Shown here: in pieces, positions 1 through 8,949 of the stretch
Numbering within the stretch: the stretch's first letter is position 1
Layout of the letters: every line of letters starts with the position of its first letter
Translations under genes and position numbers: made by a program
Notes under the pieces: generated by a model
Seen by the model: only the letters and a program-made list of their open reading frames with translations
Databases searched by the model: none
What the model was told of the DNA's origin: nothing
Origin: Cognatilysobacter tabacisoli
Lineage (GTDB): Bacteria > Pseudomonadota > Gammaproteobacteria > Xanthomonadales > Xanthomonadaceae
Length of the DNA stretch: 64,000 nucleotides
Direction of reading: 5' to 3'
Assembly: GCF_003586305.1 (NCBI RefSeq)
Contig: NZ_QXJI01000001.1
Span: forward strand, 558,001-622,000

Positions 1-1145
1 ACGAGTTCCTCGCCACGCTGGCGCACGAGCTGCGCAACCCGCTGGCGCCGCTGCAGAACGCGCTGCAGGTGCGGCGGCTTTCGCTGTCGGGCGAAGAGGA
101 CCCGCTGCAGGCCCTGATGGAGCGCCAGTTGGCGCTGCTGGTGCGCATGATCGACGACCTGCTCGACGTGGCCCGCATCAGCCGCGGCAAGCTCGAGCTG
201 CGGCCCGCGCCGACGCTGCTGCAGGACATCATCGCCGCCGCGGTCGACACCGCCACGCCTCTGATAGAGGCCCGCCAGCACCGGCTGTCGGTGACGATAC
301 CGGACCAGCCGGTCCGGCTGATCGCCGACGCCGTGCGGCTCGGCCAGGTGGTGTCGAACCTGCTGAACAACGCCGCGAAGTATTCCGATCCCGGCGGCCG
401 CATCGAGCTGGACGCGAGCGTCGCCGGCAGCGAGCTGCACATCACCGTGCGCGACGAAGGCATCGGCCTGGCGGCCGACCAGCTCGAGGCGGTGTTCGAA
501 CTCTTCCACCAGGTCGACACCGCGATCGAGCGCTCGCACGGCGGCCTCGGCATCGGCCTGACGCTGGTCCAGCGGCTGAGCGAGATGCACGAGGGCCGCG
601 TCGAAGTGCTCAGCGAGGGCCCCGGCCGCGGCTGCACGTTCCGCGTGGTCGTGCCGTGCCGCGACCCCGACGACCCGCGGGCCGAGGGCGCGCTGCTGTG
701 CGGTCCCGCGGCGGCCGCGCTGGGCGTCGACGTCGAGGCGCCGGCGGGGCAGGCCGTCGAGACCGTGCCGGAGACGCGGCGCCACAGAGTGCTGGTCGTC
801 GACGACAACCGCGATGCCGCCGACACGCTGGCGATGATGATCCGCCTGCTCGGCAACGACGTGCACGCGCTGTACGACCCGGGCGCTGTCGAAGCCGAGG
901 TGCTCGAGTGGCAGCCGTCGCTGATCTTCCTCGACGTCGGCATGCCCGGACGCAGCGGCTACGACGTCGCGCGCGCGCTGCGCGCGATGCCTGGCGGCGA
1001 CGCACTGCGCATCGTCGCCGTCACCGGCTGGGGCCAGGTCGAGGACCGTGCGCGCACGCGTGAGGCCGGTTTCGACGAACACCTGGTCAAGCCGCCGGCG
1101 CCGGACGTGATCCGCCGGCTGTGCCAGCAGGACGTGGCCGCATGA
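1..1145 (+). CDS. Hybrid sensor histidine kinase, C-terminal part (5' end outside window)
   Basis: The gene enters the window already open; the first complete codon is at base 3. What is visible is the catalytic end of a hybrid histidine kinase. The H-box (AHELRNP, His codon at 24-26) is followed by an HATPase_c domain with an N-box (NLLNNAAKYS) and G-boxes (DEGIGL, GGLGIGL). A C-terminal receiver domain follows, with acidic pocket VVDDN, phospho-acceptor in FLDVGMPG and a conserved Lys (LVKPP). Such proteins autophosphorylate on His and pass phosphate to their own Asp. The sensor part lies upstream, so the signal is unknown. Its stop codon overlaps the next start (ATGA at 1142-1145), so the two are probably translated together. 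Confidence 0.9.
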   Translation, partial: EFLATLAHELRNPLAPLQNALQVRRLSLSGEEDPLQALMERQLALLVRMIDDLLDVARISRGKLELRPAPTLLQDIIAAAVDTATPLIEARQHRLSVTIPDQPVRLIADAVRLGQVVSNLLNNAAKYSDPGGRIELDASVAGSELHITVRDEGIGLAADQLEAVFELFHQVDTAIERSHGGLGIGLTLVQRLSEMHEGRVEVLSEGPGRGCTFRVVVPCRDPDDPRAEGALLCGPAAAALGVDVEAPAGQAVETVPETRRHRVLVVDDNRDAADTLAMMIRLLGNDVHALYDPGAVEAEVLEWQPSLIFLDVGMPGRSGYDVARALRAMPGGDALRIVAVTGWGQVEDRARTREAGFDEHLVKPPAPDVIRRLCQQDVAA

Positions 1146-1810
1146 GCGCCCAGCGCGACACGCTGTGGCTGGAGCGGCTGGCCCACGACCTGCGCGGCCC
1201 GCTGTCGCCGATCAAATCCGCGGTGTTCCTGCTGCGACGGCCGGACGTCGGCGCGGTCGAGCGCGGCGAACTGCTCGACATGGTCGATCGCCAGTCGGAC
1301 CGGTTGCTGGACATGGTCGCCGAGCTCAGCGCGTGGGTGCGCTGCCAGCAGGGCGCGATCGTCAAGCGCCGCGACCGCATCGAACTGGCGCTGGCGATCG
1401 AGGGCTGCATCGCCAGCCTGCCGCCGGCGCGCCCGGCGCGCGCGGAGTTCGACCCTGCCGCGCTCGACGCCTGCGTCGACGGCGACGTGCTCCGGCTCGG
1501 CGACGTCCTGCGCACGATGCTGCTGGTCGGGTCTGCGCCGTCCGGCGGCGAGGCCGTACTGGCGGTGGCGTGCGACGGGACGGACCACGTGCGGGTCGAG
1601 CGCCGCGTGCCGACCGATTCGCTGCACGTCGACGACGTCGCGGCGCTGTTCGACAGCGTCGACCCGGCGCCGGCCGACGAAGGCCTGGGCCTGCGGCCGC
1701 TGATCGCCAAGGCGATCGCCGCGGCCCTCGGCGGCGAGCTCTCCGCGGCCGCGGACGGGGCCGGCCTCGCGCGGCTGACGCTGCGCTTGCCGCTGTCTCC
1801 CGCCGCCTGA
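1142..1810 (+). CDS. Small histidine-kinase-like protein with degenerate ATPase domain
   Basis: This is a 222-aa protein with no transmembrane segment. The start is the ATG overlapping the upstream stop. Residues about 5-30 contain a clear H-box (LAHDLRGPLSP), so the dimerisation/phospho-acceptor helix is kept. The rest lines up only loosely with HATPase_c: the N-box asparagines and the DxGxG motif are not visible, and only a remnant (EGLGL) near residue 180 remains. It may be a phosphotransfer or dimerisation partner of the upstream hybrid kinase rather than an active kinase. The family assignment rests on the H-box and the context. Confidence 0.75.
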   Translation: MSAQRDTLWLERLAHDLRGPLSPIKSAVFLLRRPDVGAVERGELLDMVDRQSDRLLDMVAELSAWVRCQQGAIVKRRDRIELALAIEGCIASLPPARPARAEFDPAALDACVDGDVLRLGDVLRTMLLVGSAPSGGEAVLAVACDGTDHVRVERRVPTDSLHVDDVAALFDSVDPAPADEGLGLRPLIAKAIAAALGGELSAAADGAGLARLTLRLPLSPAA

Positions 1811-1886
1811 CCCGCGGCCACGGTCCGCGCCGGCGGGCGCGGCGGTGCTGACGAGGACGTCGGCGCCGGCGCGCCGCAAAGCGTCG

Positions 1887-3290
1887 CTACTGCTGGCCCC
1901 ATTTGCCGCTGCGGCGCATCACGCCCCAGTTGTGCTTGCGCCCGGTGATCCACTGCCACAGGCCGCGGCACCGCCACAGCGTGTTGAGCTGGCGGTAGCC
2001 GAAGTTCTCCAGCACCGCCATGGCGAACAGCAGCAGCATGTCGCGCTTGCGCGAGTAGACGCGGAACGACATCGCCTCCAGCAGCAGGCCGTTGACCGAC
2101 AGCAGGATGCCCATGCCGATCGCGACCAGCAGGAACACGCACAGCGCGGTGTACGAGATCAGGCCGAGCATCGATCCTACGATCATGAAGACGTAGCCGA
2201 ACAGTTCGATCAGCGGCCCCAGCCATTCGAACAGCGCCATGAACGGCCACGCGACCAGCCCCGCGGCGCCGGCGCGCGGGCTCATCGCCAGGCGGGTGTG
2301 GCGCACCAGGCTTTCGGACAGGCCGCGCTGCCAGCGGCTGCGCTGCCGGCCCAGCGTGCCCAGGTCCTCGGGCGCCTCGGTCCAGCAGATCGGGTCGGGC
2401 ACATAGCGGATCCGGTACGGAATGCGCCGCTCGCGGTGGTGGCGGTGCAGGCGCACGACCAGCTCCATGTCCTCGCCGACGGTGTCGGTGCTGTAGCCGC
2501 CGACCGCCATCACGCGGTCGCGGTTGAACAGGCCGAACGCGCCGGAAATGATCAGCACCGCGTTCAGCGGCGACCAGCCCAGGCGCCCGAACAGGAACGC
2601 CCGCAGGTACTCGACGATCTGGAAGCGCGCGACCCAGTTCTGTGGCAGGCCGGCGCGCACCAGGAAGCCGCCGCGCACTTCCGAGCCGTTGGCGATGCGC
2701 ACCGTGCCGCCGGCAGCGATCGTCCGGTCGTCCTCGAGGAACGGCTGGACCACGCGCAGCAGGCTGTCGCGCTGCAGGATCGAGTCGGCGTCGACGGCGC
2801 AGAACAGCGGATGGCGCGCGGCGTTGATGCCGGCGTTGAGCGCGTCGGCCTTGCCGCCGTTCTCCTTGTCGATCACCCGCAGGTTCGAGTAGCGCAGCGA
2901 GCGGTAGACGCCGCGGATCGGCTTGTGCGCGACCTGGCGACGGATCGGCTCCGGGTGCAGCTGCAGCTCGAATTCCTCCTTCAACACGTCGAGCGTGCCG
3001 TCCCTGGAGCCGTCGTTGACGACGACCACCTCGAAGTCCGGGTACTGCAGCTGCAGCATCGAGCGCACCGAGGTGCGGATCGTCGCCTCTTCGTTGTAGC
3101 CGGGCACCAGCAGCGAGATCGCCGGCTCGATGCCGAGGTAGGGCACGTCCTCGCCGAGGTCGACGCGCAGGCGCATGTAGCGGCGCAGGCTGACCATCGA
3201 CAGCAGGTTGAGCACCAGGTAGCCGCCGTTGAGCGCGACGAAGTAGCCGATGAAGAACACCTGCGACCACCACAGCACCTGCGCGCTCAC
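1887..3290 (-). CDS. Membrane-bound family 2 glycosyltransferase (processive polysaccharide synthase type)
   Basis: This is a 467-aa GT2 enzyme starting at a GTG that overlaps the stop of the HEAT-repeat gene (GTGA). An N-terminal hydrophobic helix precedes a GT-A domain with VPGYNEE, a DxD-type motif (AVDADS), the acceptor-base region (GEDMEL) and the processive signature QRSRW. C-terminal transmembrane helices follow. This is the layout of PgaC/BcsA-like synthases that polymerise a nucleotide sugar and pass the chain across the inner membrane. It is the last gene of a five-gene minus-strand operon with a YaiO-like barrel and a two-component pair, so a regulated exopolysaccharide is likely. 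The sugar cannot be read from the sequence. Confidence 0.88.
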   Translation of the reverse strand: MSAQVLWWSQVFFIGYFVALNGGYLVLNLLSMVSLRRYMRLRVDLGEDVPYLGIEPAISLLVPGYNEEATIRTSVRSMLQLQYPDFEVVVVNDGSRDGTLDVLKEEFELQLHPEPIRRQVAHKPIRGVYRSLRYSNLRVIDKENGGKADALNAGINAARHPLFCAVDADSILQRDSLLRVVQPFLEDDRTIAAGGTVRIANGSEVRGGFLVRAGLPQNWVARFQIVEYLRAFLFGRLGWSPLNAVLIISGAFGLFNRDRVMAVGGYSTDTVGEDMELVVRLHRHHRERRIPYRIRYVPDPICWTEAPEDLGTLGRQRSRWQRGLSESLVRHTRLAMSPRAGAAGLVAWPFMALFEWLGPLIELFGYVFMIVGSMLGLISYTALCVFLLVAIGMGILLSVNGLLLEAMSFRVYSRKRDMLLLFAMAVLENFGYRQLNTLWRCRGLWQWITGRKHNWGVMRRSGKWGQQ

Positions 3291-4363
3291 GCCGGGCGCT
3301 CCGCCAGGGCGCGCTGCAGCGCGTCGCGGCCGTAGCGGTCGGCGACGCGGTCGATCAGCGCGAGCATCCGGTCGCGCGTGCTGCCGGGCAGGGCCACCAG
3401 CCCGTTCGCGGCTTCCTGGCGCACCCACCAGCTGCGGTCGGCGAGCAGCCGCACCAGCACCTCGTCGTCGCCCGCGGTCGCCTGCCGCCGCAGCGCCTGC
3501 AGCGCGCACAGCCGCACGTCGGGGTCCTCATCCGACAGCGCCTGCAGCAGGCGCGGGCGGTCGTGGGGGTCGCGCAGCTCGCCCAGCGACTGCAGCGCCG
3601 CCTGGCGCTGGCGCGTGTCGCCACCGGTGTCGAGCGCGGTGCGCGACCAGCGCGCGACTTGCGCCGGATCTGCCCAGCGCACCAGCTCGGTCAGCCGGTT
3701 GCCGCCGAGGTGGCCGCTGCGGTCGAGCTCCTTCAGCAGCGGCACGGTGACCGCCTCCGGTCCGGCCTGCAGGCACAGCGTGGCGACGCGCTGCATCGTC
3801 CAGTCGGGGCGCTGTCGGGCGAGCGGGAGCAGCAGCGCCATCGCGCGGCCCGGATCGATCGCAACCAGCGCTTCGGCGGCGGCGAACGACAAGAACGGCG
3901 ACGGGTCGCGCACCAGCGGCTGGATCGCGGCCCAGTGCGCGTGGTCGCCGAGGTTGCGCAGCGTGCCCAGCGCGACCAGCCGCGCGCGCACGTCGCTGCG
4001 CTGGAGCAGCGAAAGGGCGAACCGCTCGAGGCCAAACTCCAGCAGCATCCGGTTGAGCCGCGCCCGCGCGGCGCCGCGCAGCTGCCGCTGCGTCCGGTTC
4101 CACAGCAGCAGGAACCACAGCTGCTCGGCTGCGGCGGGCGCGTCGCGGCGGGCGACCGGATGGTCGGCGACGCTGGCCAGCGCGAGGCGCGGGCGCCAGA
4201 CCGCGTCGAACTCGCGGCGCAGGCGCTGCTGCCGGTTCGACAGTTCCGACAGCACCAGCACCTGGAACAGCACCGCGACCGTCAGCGCGCCGAGCGCGAG
4301 GGCGACCCACACCGCGAGCGCAAGCGCCGCATTCTCCGGCGCGAACAGGTTGGCCGGGATCAC
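3287..4363 (-). CDS. HEAT-repeat protein with N-terminal membrane anchor
   Basis: About 358 aa from a GTG start at 4363. The open frame continues upstream, but that part is Arg/Cys-rich and overlaps the next gene, so I start at the GTG just before the hydrophobic stretch. One transmembrane helix (residues about 10-32, rich in A, V, L) is followed by helical repeats of HEAT/PBS-lyase type (for example LVALGTLRNLGD, DPDVRLCALQALRR, VRQEAANGLVAL). No catalytic motif is seen. Lying between the YaiO-like barrel and the glycosyltransferase (4-bp overlap), it probably scaffolds the synthase complex at the inner membrane; that role is inferred from context only. Confidence 0.82.
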   Translation of the reverse strand: MIPANLFAPENAALALAVWVALALGALTVAVLFQVLVLSELSNRQQRLRREFDAVWRPRLALASVADHPVARRDAPAAAEQLWFLLLWNRTQRQLRGAARARLNRMLLEFGLERFALSLLQRSDVRARLVALGTLRNLGDHAHWAAIQPLVRDPSPFLSFAAAEALVAIDPGRAMALLLPLARQRPDWTMQRVATLCLQAGPEAVTVPLLKELDRSGHLGGNRLTELVRWADPAQVARWSRTALDTGGDTRQRQAALQSLGELRDPHDRPRLLQALSDEDPDVRLCALQALRRQATAGDDEVLVRLLADRSWWVRQEAANGLVALPGSTRDRMLALIDRVADRYGRDALQRALAERPA

Positions 4364-4397
4364 GCTGCCCCTCGCCCTGCGCGAGACGACCGCGCCA

Positions 4398-5579
4398 TCA
4401 CCAGCCCCGCCACAGGCCGAGCTGCACCCAGCGGCGTTCGTACAGGTCGCCTTGGCGCAGCGCGCCGGCGCTCCACTGCAGCGCCCACGTCGGGCCGAGC
4501 TCGTGCCGGCCCTGCAGCCACAGCGCATCGACGTCGCTGGTGATCACCTCGACGCCCTGCAGGCCGGTGTCCTCGCCGGTGCTGGCGTGCACGCCGATGA
4601 CGCTGCGCTCGCCGTAGTAGCGGTCCAGCGCCACGCCGTGGCCGACGAGGCGCTCCCCGTCGGCGTCGGTCAGTCCCAGCGTGTACGCGGCGCGCCAGTT
4701 GCCGAGGTACTTCTCGGCGGACAGCGCGAGCCGGTCCACGTCGGTGTCGCGGTAGGCGGTGTGGCGCACGCTGGCGCCGAGCACCCAGCCGCCGTCGAGT
4801 GCGCGCTGCAGGCGCAGGTCGCCGTAGCCGCGCGGCAGGAACTCCGCGCCTGGCGCGCCGCCGATCTCGGCCTGCAGCGTCCAGCCGTCGCCGAACGGCG
4901 CGACCAGCCCGATCTCGACGCCGGTGTCGGACAGGCCGAAGCGTCGTTCGTGGTTCAGCGCGCCGTACCAGCCCAGCGCGTCGCGCGGCACCGATGCGAC
5001 GTCGACCCGGACCGCGCGCCAGTGGTCGAGGTCGCGGTCGAGCCACTCGTTGCGCGCGGACAGTCCGACGCCACGATTGATTGGGAGGCGCGCCTCGCCG
5101 TCGGGCCCCGCGCCGCTAGGCACCGTCACTGGAGCCCTCGCCCGGGGCGGTGCCGCGTCGGGCGAGGGGGACGCGTCCGCGGCGGCGCGTGCCTGCGCCA
5201 GCGCTGCGTTCAGTTCGGGGTCGTCGGGCGTGCGTTGCCGCGCGCGTTCGAGCGGGACGATCGCGTCCGCGGGCCGCCCGGCCCACAGCAGCGCCTGGCC
5301 CTGGCCGAACAGGTAGTCCGCGCTGTCGGGCTGGCGCGCGAGCAGCGCGTCGTACAGCGGCAGCGCCCGCTCGGGCTGGTCCCGCCACGCGAGCACGCGC
5401 GCCAGCAGGAAGCGCGATTCGTCGTCGTCCGGCGCGGTCGCGAGGTGCTGTTCGAGCAGCCGCTGCGCCTGCGCGTAGTCGCGCTCGGCGACCGCGGCCC
5501 GCGCCGCCTCGGGCGGCTGGGCGGCGGCGAACGTCGGCGCCAGCAGCAGCGCAAGCGCTGCGGCGAGCCGCCGGTTCAA
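4398..5579 (-). CDS. YaiO-family outer-membrane beta-barrel protein with TPR region
   Basis: This is a 393-aa protein starting at TTG (5579), overlapping the stop of the response regulator gene. A Sec signal peptide (ALALLLAPTFAAAQ) is followed by two to three TPR-like repeats (AQRLLEQHLATAPDD, ALPLYDALLARQPDS), an Ala/Pro linker near residues 130-160, and a C-terminal half of alternating hydrophobic strands ending in an aromatic (LGLWRGW). This matches the YaiO-type barrel family. TPR-plus-barrel proteins such as PgaA and BcsC export polysaccharide, so this is a plausible outer-membrane exit for the product of the downstream glycosyltransferase. Confidence 0.85.
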   Translation of the reverse strand: MNRRLAAALALLLAPTFAAAQPPEAARAAVAERDYAQAQRLLEQHLATAPDDDESRFLLARVLAWRDQPERALPLYDALLARQPDSADYLFGQGQALLWAGRPADAIVPLERARQRTPDDPELNAALAQARAAADASPSPDAAPPRARAPVTVPSGAGPDGEARLPINRGVGLSARNEWLDRDLDHWRAVRVDVASVPRDALGWYGALNHERRFGLSDTGVEIGLVAPFGDGWTLQAEIGGAPGAEFLPRGYGDLRLQRALDGGWVLGASVRHTAYRDTDVDRLALSAEKYLGNWRAAYTLGLTDADGERLVGHGVALDRYYGERSVIGVHASTGEDTGLQGVEVITSDVDALWLQGRHELGPTWALQWSAGALRQGDLYERRWVQLGLWRGW

Positions 5580-5962
5580 GCGGCCCTCCGCAGCAGGCGG
5601 CGCAGGCGCGCCAGCACTTCCTCAGGCTGGAACGGCTTGGTGACGTAGTCGTCGGCGCCCAGTTCGAGCGCGCGCACGATGTCGGCCTCGCGCGCCTTCG
5701 CGGTCAGCATCAGCACCGGCACGCTTCGCCACGCGTCCACCGCGCGCATCCGCTCGACGATCTCGAGCCCGTCGTGGTACGGCAGCATGATGTCGAGCAG
5801 CACCGCGTCGGGCGGATCGCCGCGGAGCCGGTCGAGCGCCTGGCGCCCGTCGCCGGCGTGGTCGACCTGGTAGCCGTTGCGCTCGAGCAGGAAGCGCAGG
5901 ATGAACGCGATGTCTTCCTCGTCCTCGACCATCAGGATGCGGGAGCCGGGCGTGCCGGTCAT
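5576..5962 (-). CDS. Single-domain response regulator (CheY-like)
   Basis: A 128-aa stand-alone receiver. The start ATG at 5962 overlaps the stop of the hybrid kinase gene. It has the acidic pair (MVEDEED), the phospho-acceptor Asp in LLDIMLPYHDG, the Thr in MLTAKA and the Lys in VTKPF. There is no output domain, so it should act by protein-protein contact. Coupled translation with the upstream kinase and the downstream barrel, HEAT and glycosyltransferase genes suggests that phosphorylation controls polysaccharide synthesis directly instead of through transcription. Confidence 0.9.
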   Translation of the reverse strand: MTGTPGSRILMVEDEEDIAFILRFLLERNGYQVDHAGDGRQALDRLRGDPPDAVLLDIMLPYHDGLEIVERMRAVDAWRSVPVLMLTAKAREADIVRALELGADDYVTKPFQPEEVLARLRRLLRRAA

Positions 5963-8829
5963 GGGGGACCTCCATCGGATGGCACCGGCCGCGCCGGCCA
6001 GTGCTTCAGGTAATCGGCGATCAGCGCGGCCAGTTCTCGGCCGCCGTGCCGCGACTTGACCAGCCGCTGCAGCACGATCGCGCTGTCGTGGGCCGGCGAG
6101 TCGAGCGCGGAGTAGATGATCGCCATCGTCGGCGGCTGGGTCGCCGCCAGTTCGGCCAGCAGCTCCGACCCGTCGCCATCGGGCAGCATCAGGTCGAGGA
6201 TCGCCAGCCGGTGCTGGCGCAGTGCCAGCTGCTCGCGCGCTTCGGCGATGCTGCCGGCCACGTGCACGGTGATGTCGTCGTGGGCCAGCAGCTGCACCAT
6301 CAGCCGCTGCTGGTCGGGATCGTCCTCGACGTGCAGCACGTCGGCGCGAACGCCGGGCGTCGGCAGGCACGCGCGCACGGCGCCGAGCAGGCGGGCGGGG
6401 TCGAGTGGCTTGCGCAGCCAGTCGACGACGCCGATCGCGCCGCCGCGCAGTGGCTCGCTGGCGTCGTCGGCCGCCTGCGCGCCGATCGCGAAGATCGGCA
6501 CGTCGCGGTGGTCGGGGTGTTCGCGCAGCCAGTGCAGCAGCGCCAGCCCGCCGCCGTCGCGCTGGTCGAGCCCGAGCGCGATCGCGTCGAAGCCGCCGCC
6601 GCGGGTCTCGGAAAGCTCGGTGCGCGCGGCGTCGTCACCGATCGCGACAGTCGTGTCGAACCCCTCGGCCTGCAGCACGTCGGCCAGCCGCGCCGCGGCC
6701 AACGCATCGGAATCGACGATCAGGATGCAGGGCCGGCGTTCGCCTGCGCCGTGGCCGGGCGCGTCGCTGCTGATCGGGAAGGCGACGTGGAAGCGCGTGC
6801 CGTGGTCGATCTCGGTGTCGAAGCCGATCGTGCCGCGCATCTGCTCGACCAGCGAGCGCGTGATCGCGAGCCCGAGGCCGGTGCCGCCGCGGCGGCGCAC
6901 GTCGGACGAATCGGCCTGTGCGAAGCGCTCGAACACCCGCGCGCGGAACGCCTCGGGAATGCCGGAGCCGTGGTCCTCAACGCTTGCCTCGATCCGGCTG
7001 CCGAGCACGCGCGTCGACACGGTCACGGTGCCGTCGGGCGGTGAGTGCTTGATCGCATTGGACAGCAGGTTGGCCATCACCTGGGCAAAGCGGTCGGCAT
7101 CGACCTCGATGCGCGCATCCGGCCCGTCGCGCAGCGCCAGCCGCACGCCGAAATCCTGCGCATACGGCCCGTTCTGCTCGATGGCCTGGGCGAGCAGGGC
7201 GCGCAGCGAGAGGGTCTGCAGCTGCAGCGGCAACCGTCCGGACTCGAGCTTCTCGATATCGAGGATGTCGTTGATCAGCCGCACCAGCCGCTCGCTGTTG
7301 TTGGTGGCCACTTCGACCAGCGGGCGCGACTCCTCGGGCAGCGGGCCGGCCAAGCCCATCGACAGCATCCCCAGCGCCCCGCGGATGGCGGTCAGCGGCG
7401 TGCGCAGCTCGTGGCTGACGGTCGAGATGAACTCGCCCTTCATGCGCTCGATCTGCCGCCGCTCGGACACGTCGACGGCCACCGTCAGCACCTGCAGGTC
7501 GCCGTCGGACGAGCGCAGCGGGCGCTTGAGCAGCTGCAGCCAGCGCTCGCGGCCGGTGGCGTCGACAATGTTGATCTGGTTGCGGCGCAGCTCCGGCAGG
7601 TGCTGCAGCAGCACGGTGTCGCCTTCGAGCAGCGGCGACAGCAGGTCGCCGTCGGGCAGTTCCGACGAGCGCAGGCCCTCGATCTGGTCCGGCCGCAGGC
7701 CAAGCACGTCGGCGAACGCGACGTTGCACAGCTGGAAGCGGCCGGCGGGGTCGCGCACGAAGATCAGGTTCTCGTCGGCGTCGACGACGTTGCGCAGGAA
7801 CGCACGCTGGTCGCGCAGGCGCTGACGGGTCCGGTTCGCCTCGGTCACGTCGCGGACCATCGCCAGGTGGCTGTCGTCGTCGGTGCGCGCCAGCCGCACT
7901 TCGTACTCGCGGCCGTTCGGGTCCTGCCAGTCGAAGCCCTGCACGGCCAGGTCCGCGGTCTGCGCGACCCGCTTGCGCATGCTCTCGAACAGGCCGGACG
8001 GCAGCGAGGTGATCGAATCGGTGCCGCCCGACAGCGGCAGCAGCTCGCCGCGACGGGACAGCTCGTACAGCGAATCCGGCACCGCCCGAAGCAGCGCCGA
8101 CTGCCGGGCCTCGCCGGCCTGCGCGCGTTCGGCCAGCCGCTTGCGCTCGCGCAGGTTGCGGTTGATCGCGATCAGCGTCCACGCCAGCAGCAGGGCGATG
8201 ATCACCGCGCCGCTGACCGCCTGCACGCGCCCGCGCTCGACCTGCTCCTGCACGCGCGCGCGCTGCATGGCCAGCTGGGCAAGTTCCTCGTTCCTCAGCT
8301 CGTCGAGCTGGCTGCGCAGAGCTTCCATCGCACGCATGCCGCCGACCAGGTCGAGCGAGCGCGCCGAGCCGCCGCCGGCGCGGTCGCGGCGGGAAATATT
8401 GGTCGCCGCGATGCCGATGCGGCGCTCGATGTTGCGGTCGAGCTCGGCGAGCCATTCCGTGCGTGGCGGCTCGCGCTGGGCAAGCAGTGCGCCGAGCGCG
8501 CGCCGGTTGTCGACGACGGTGCGTCGACCGGACTCGTACGGCGCGAGGAAGCGCCGGTCGCCGGTCAGCAGGTAGCCGCGGGATCCGGTCTCGACGTCCT
8601 GCACCGACGAGAGCGTGCTTTCGATCGCGGTGATCAGCTCGAGGCTGCGGACCACGCCTTCGTTCGACGTGAGCAGCGCCTCCTGCGTGCGCTTGCCCTG
8701 CCACGCCAGCGCCCCGACCAGGGCGAGCGCGAGGGCGAATCCGACGTTGTGCAGCGGGGTGCCGGTCGATGGGCGCAAACGAAATCCTTCTCTCGCACTG
8801 AACGGGCAACGCGGCGATGCCGCCAGCAT
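5959..8829 (-). CDS. Hybrid histidine kinase: CHASE3-PAS-HisKA-HATPase-pseudoreceiver-receiver
   Basis: About 956 aa. An N-terminal helix and a second one near residue 210 enclose a CHASE3-like sensor (VETGSRGYLLTGDRRFL). A coiled linker and PAS-like segments (ENLIFVRDPAGRFQLCN) follow, then the H-box (SHELRTPLTAI, His about 473) and HATPase_c (NLLSNAIKHS, GTGLGLAI). There are two C-terminal receivers. The first (about 700-815) keeps the acidic start and Lys but has Gly where the phospho-acceptor Asp is expected (IALGLDQRD). The second (about 830-945) has the normal LDLMLPDGDG. It overlaps the response regulator start by ATGA, so it is the probable input of the operon. Confidence 0.9.
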   Translation of the reverse strand: MLAASPRCPFSAREGFRLRPSTGTPLHNVGFALALALVGALAWQGKRTQEALLTSNEGVVRSLELITAIESTLSSVQDVETGSRGYLLTGDRRFLAPYESGRRTVVDNRRALGALLAQREPPRTEWLAELDRNIERRIGIAATNISRRDRAGGGSARSLDLVGGMRAMEALRSQLDELRNEELAQLAMQRARVQEQVERGRVQAVSGAVIIALLLAWTLIAINRNLRERKRLAERAQAGEARQSALLRAVPDSLYELSRRGELLPLSGGTDSITSLPSGLFESMRKRVAQTADLAVQGFDWQDPNGREYEVRLARTDDDSHLAMVRDVTEANRTRQRLRDQRAFLRNVVDADENLIFVRDPAGRFQLCNVAFADVLGLRPDQIEGLRSSELPDGDLLSPLLEGDTVLLQHLPELRRNQINIVDATGRERWLQLLKRPLRSSDGDLQVLTVAVDVSERRQIERMKGEFISTVSHELRTPLTAIRGALGMLSMGLAGPLPEESRPLVEVATNNSERLVRLINDILDIEKLESGRLPLQLQTLSLRALLAQAIEQNGPYAQDFGVRLALRDGPDARIEVDADRFAQVMANLLSNAIKHSPPDGTVTVSTRVLGSRIEASVEDHGSGIPEAFRARVFERFAQADSSDVRRRGGTGLGLAITRSLVEQMRGTIGFDTEIDHGTRFHVAFPISSDAPGHGAGERRPCILIVDSDALAAARLADVLQAEGFDTTVAIGDDAARTELSETRGGGFDAIALGLDQRDGGGLALLHWLREHPDHRDVPIFAIGAQAADDASEPLRGGAIGVVDWLRKPLDPARLLGAVRACLPTPGVRADVLHVEDDPDQQRLMVQLLAHDDITVHVAGSIAEAREQLALRQHRLAILDLMLPDGDGSELLAELAATQPPTMAIIYSALDSPAHDSAIVLQRLVKSRHGGRELAALIADYLKHWPARPVPSDGGPP

Positions 8830-8949
8830 TGCCGCGTTTCAGGACGGACGCGATAGGCAATTTTCCCCACAGTATGCGAGGGGCCGGGTGATGACGGGCC
8901 CGGAGGCCCGTGCGCACGTCGCGGAAGCGCGACGCGGTCACGCATTCAG

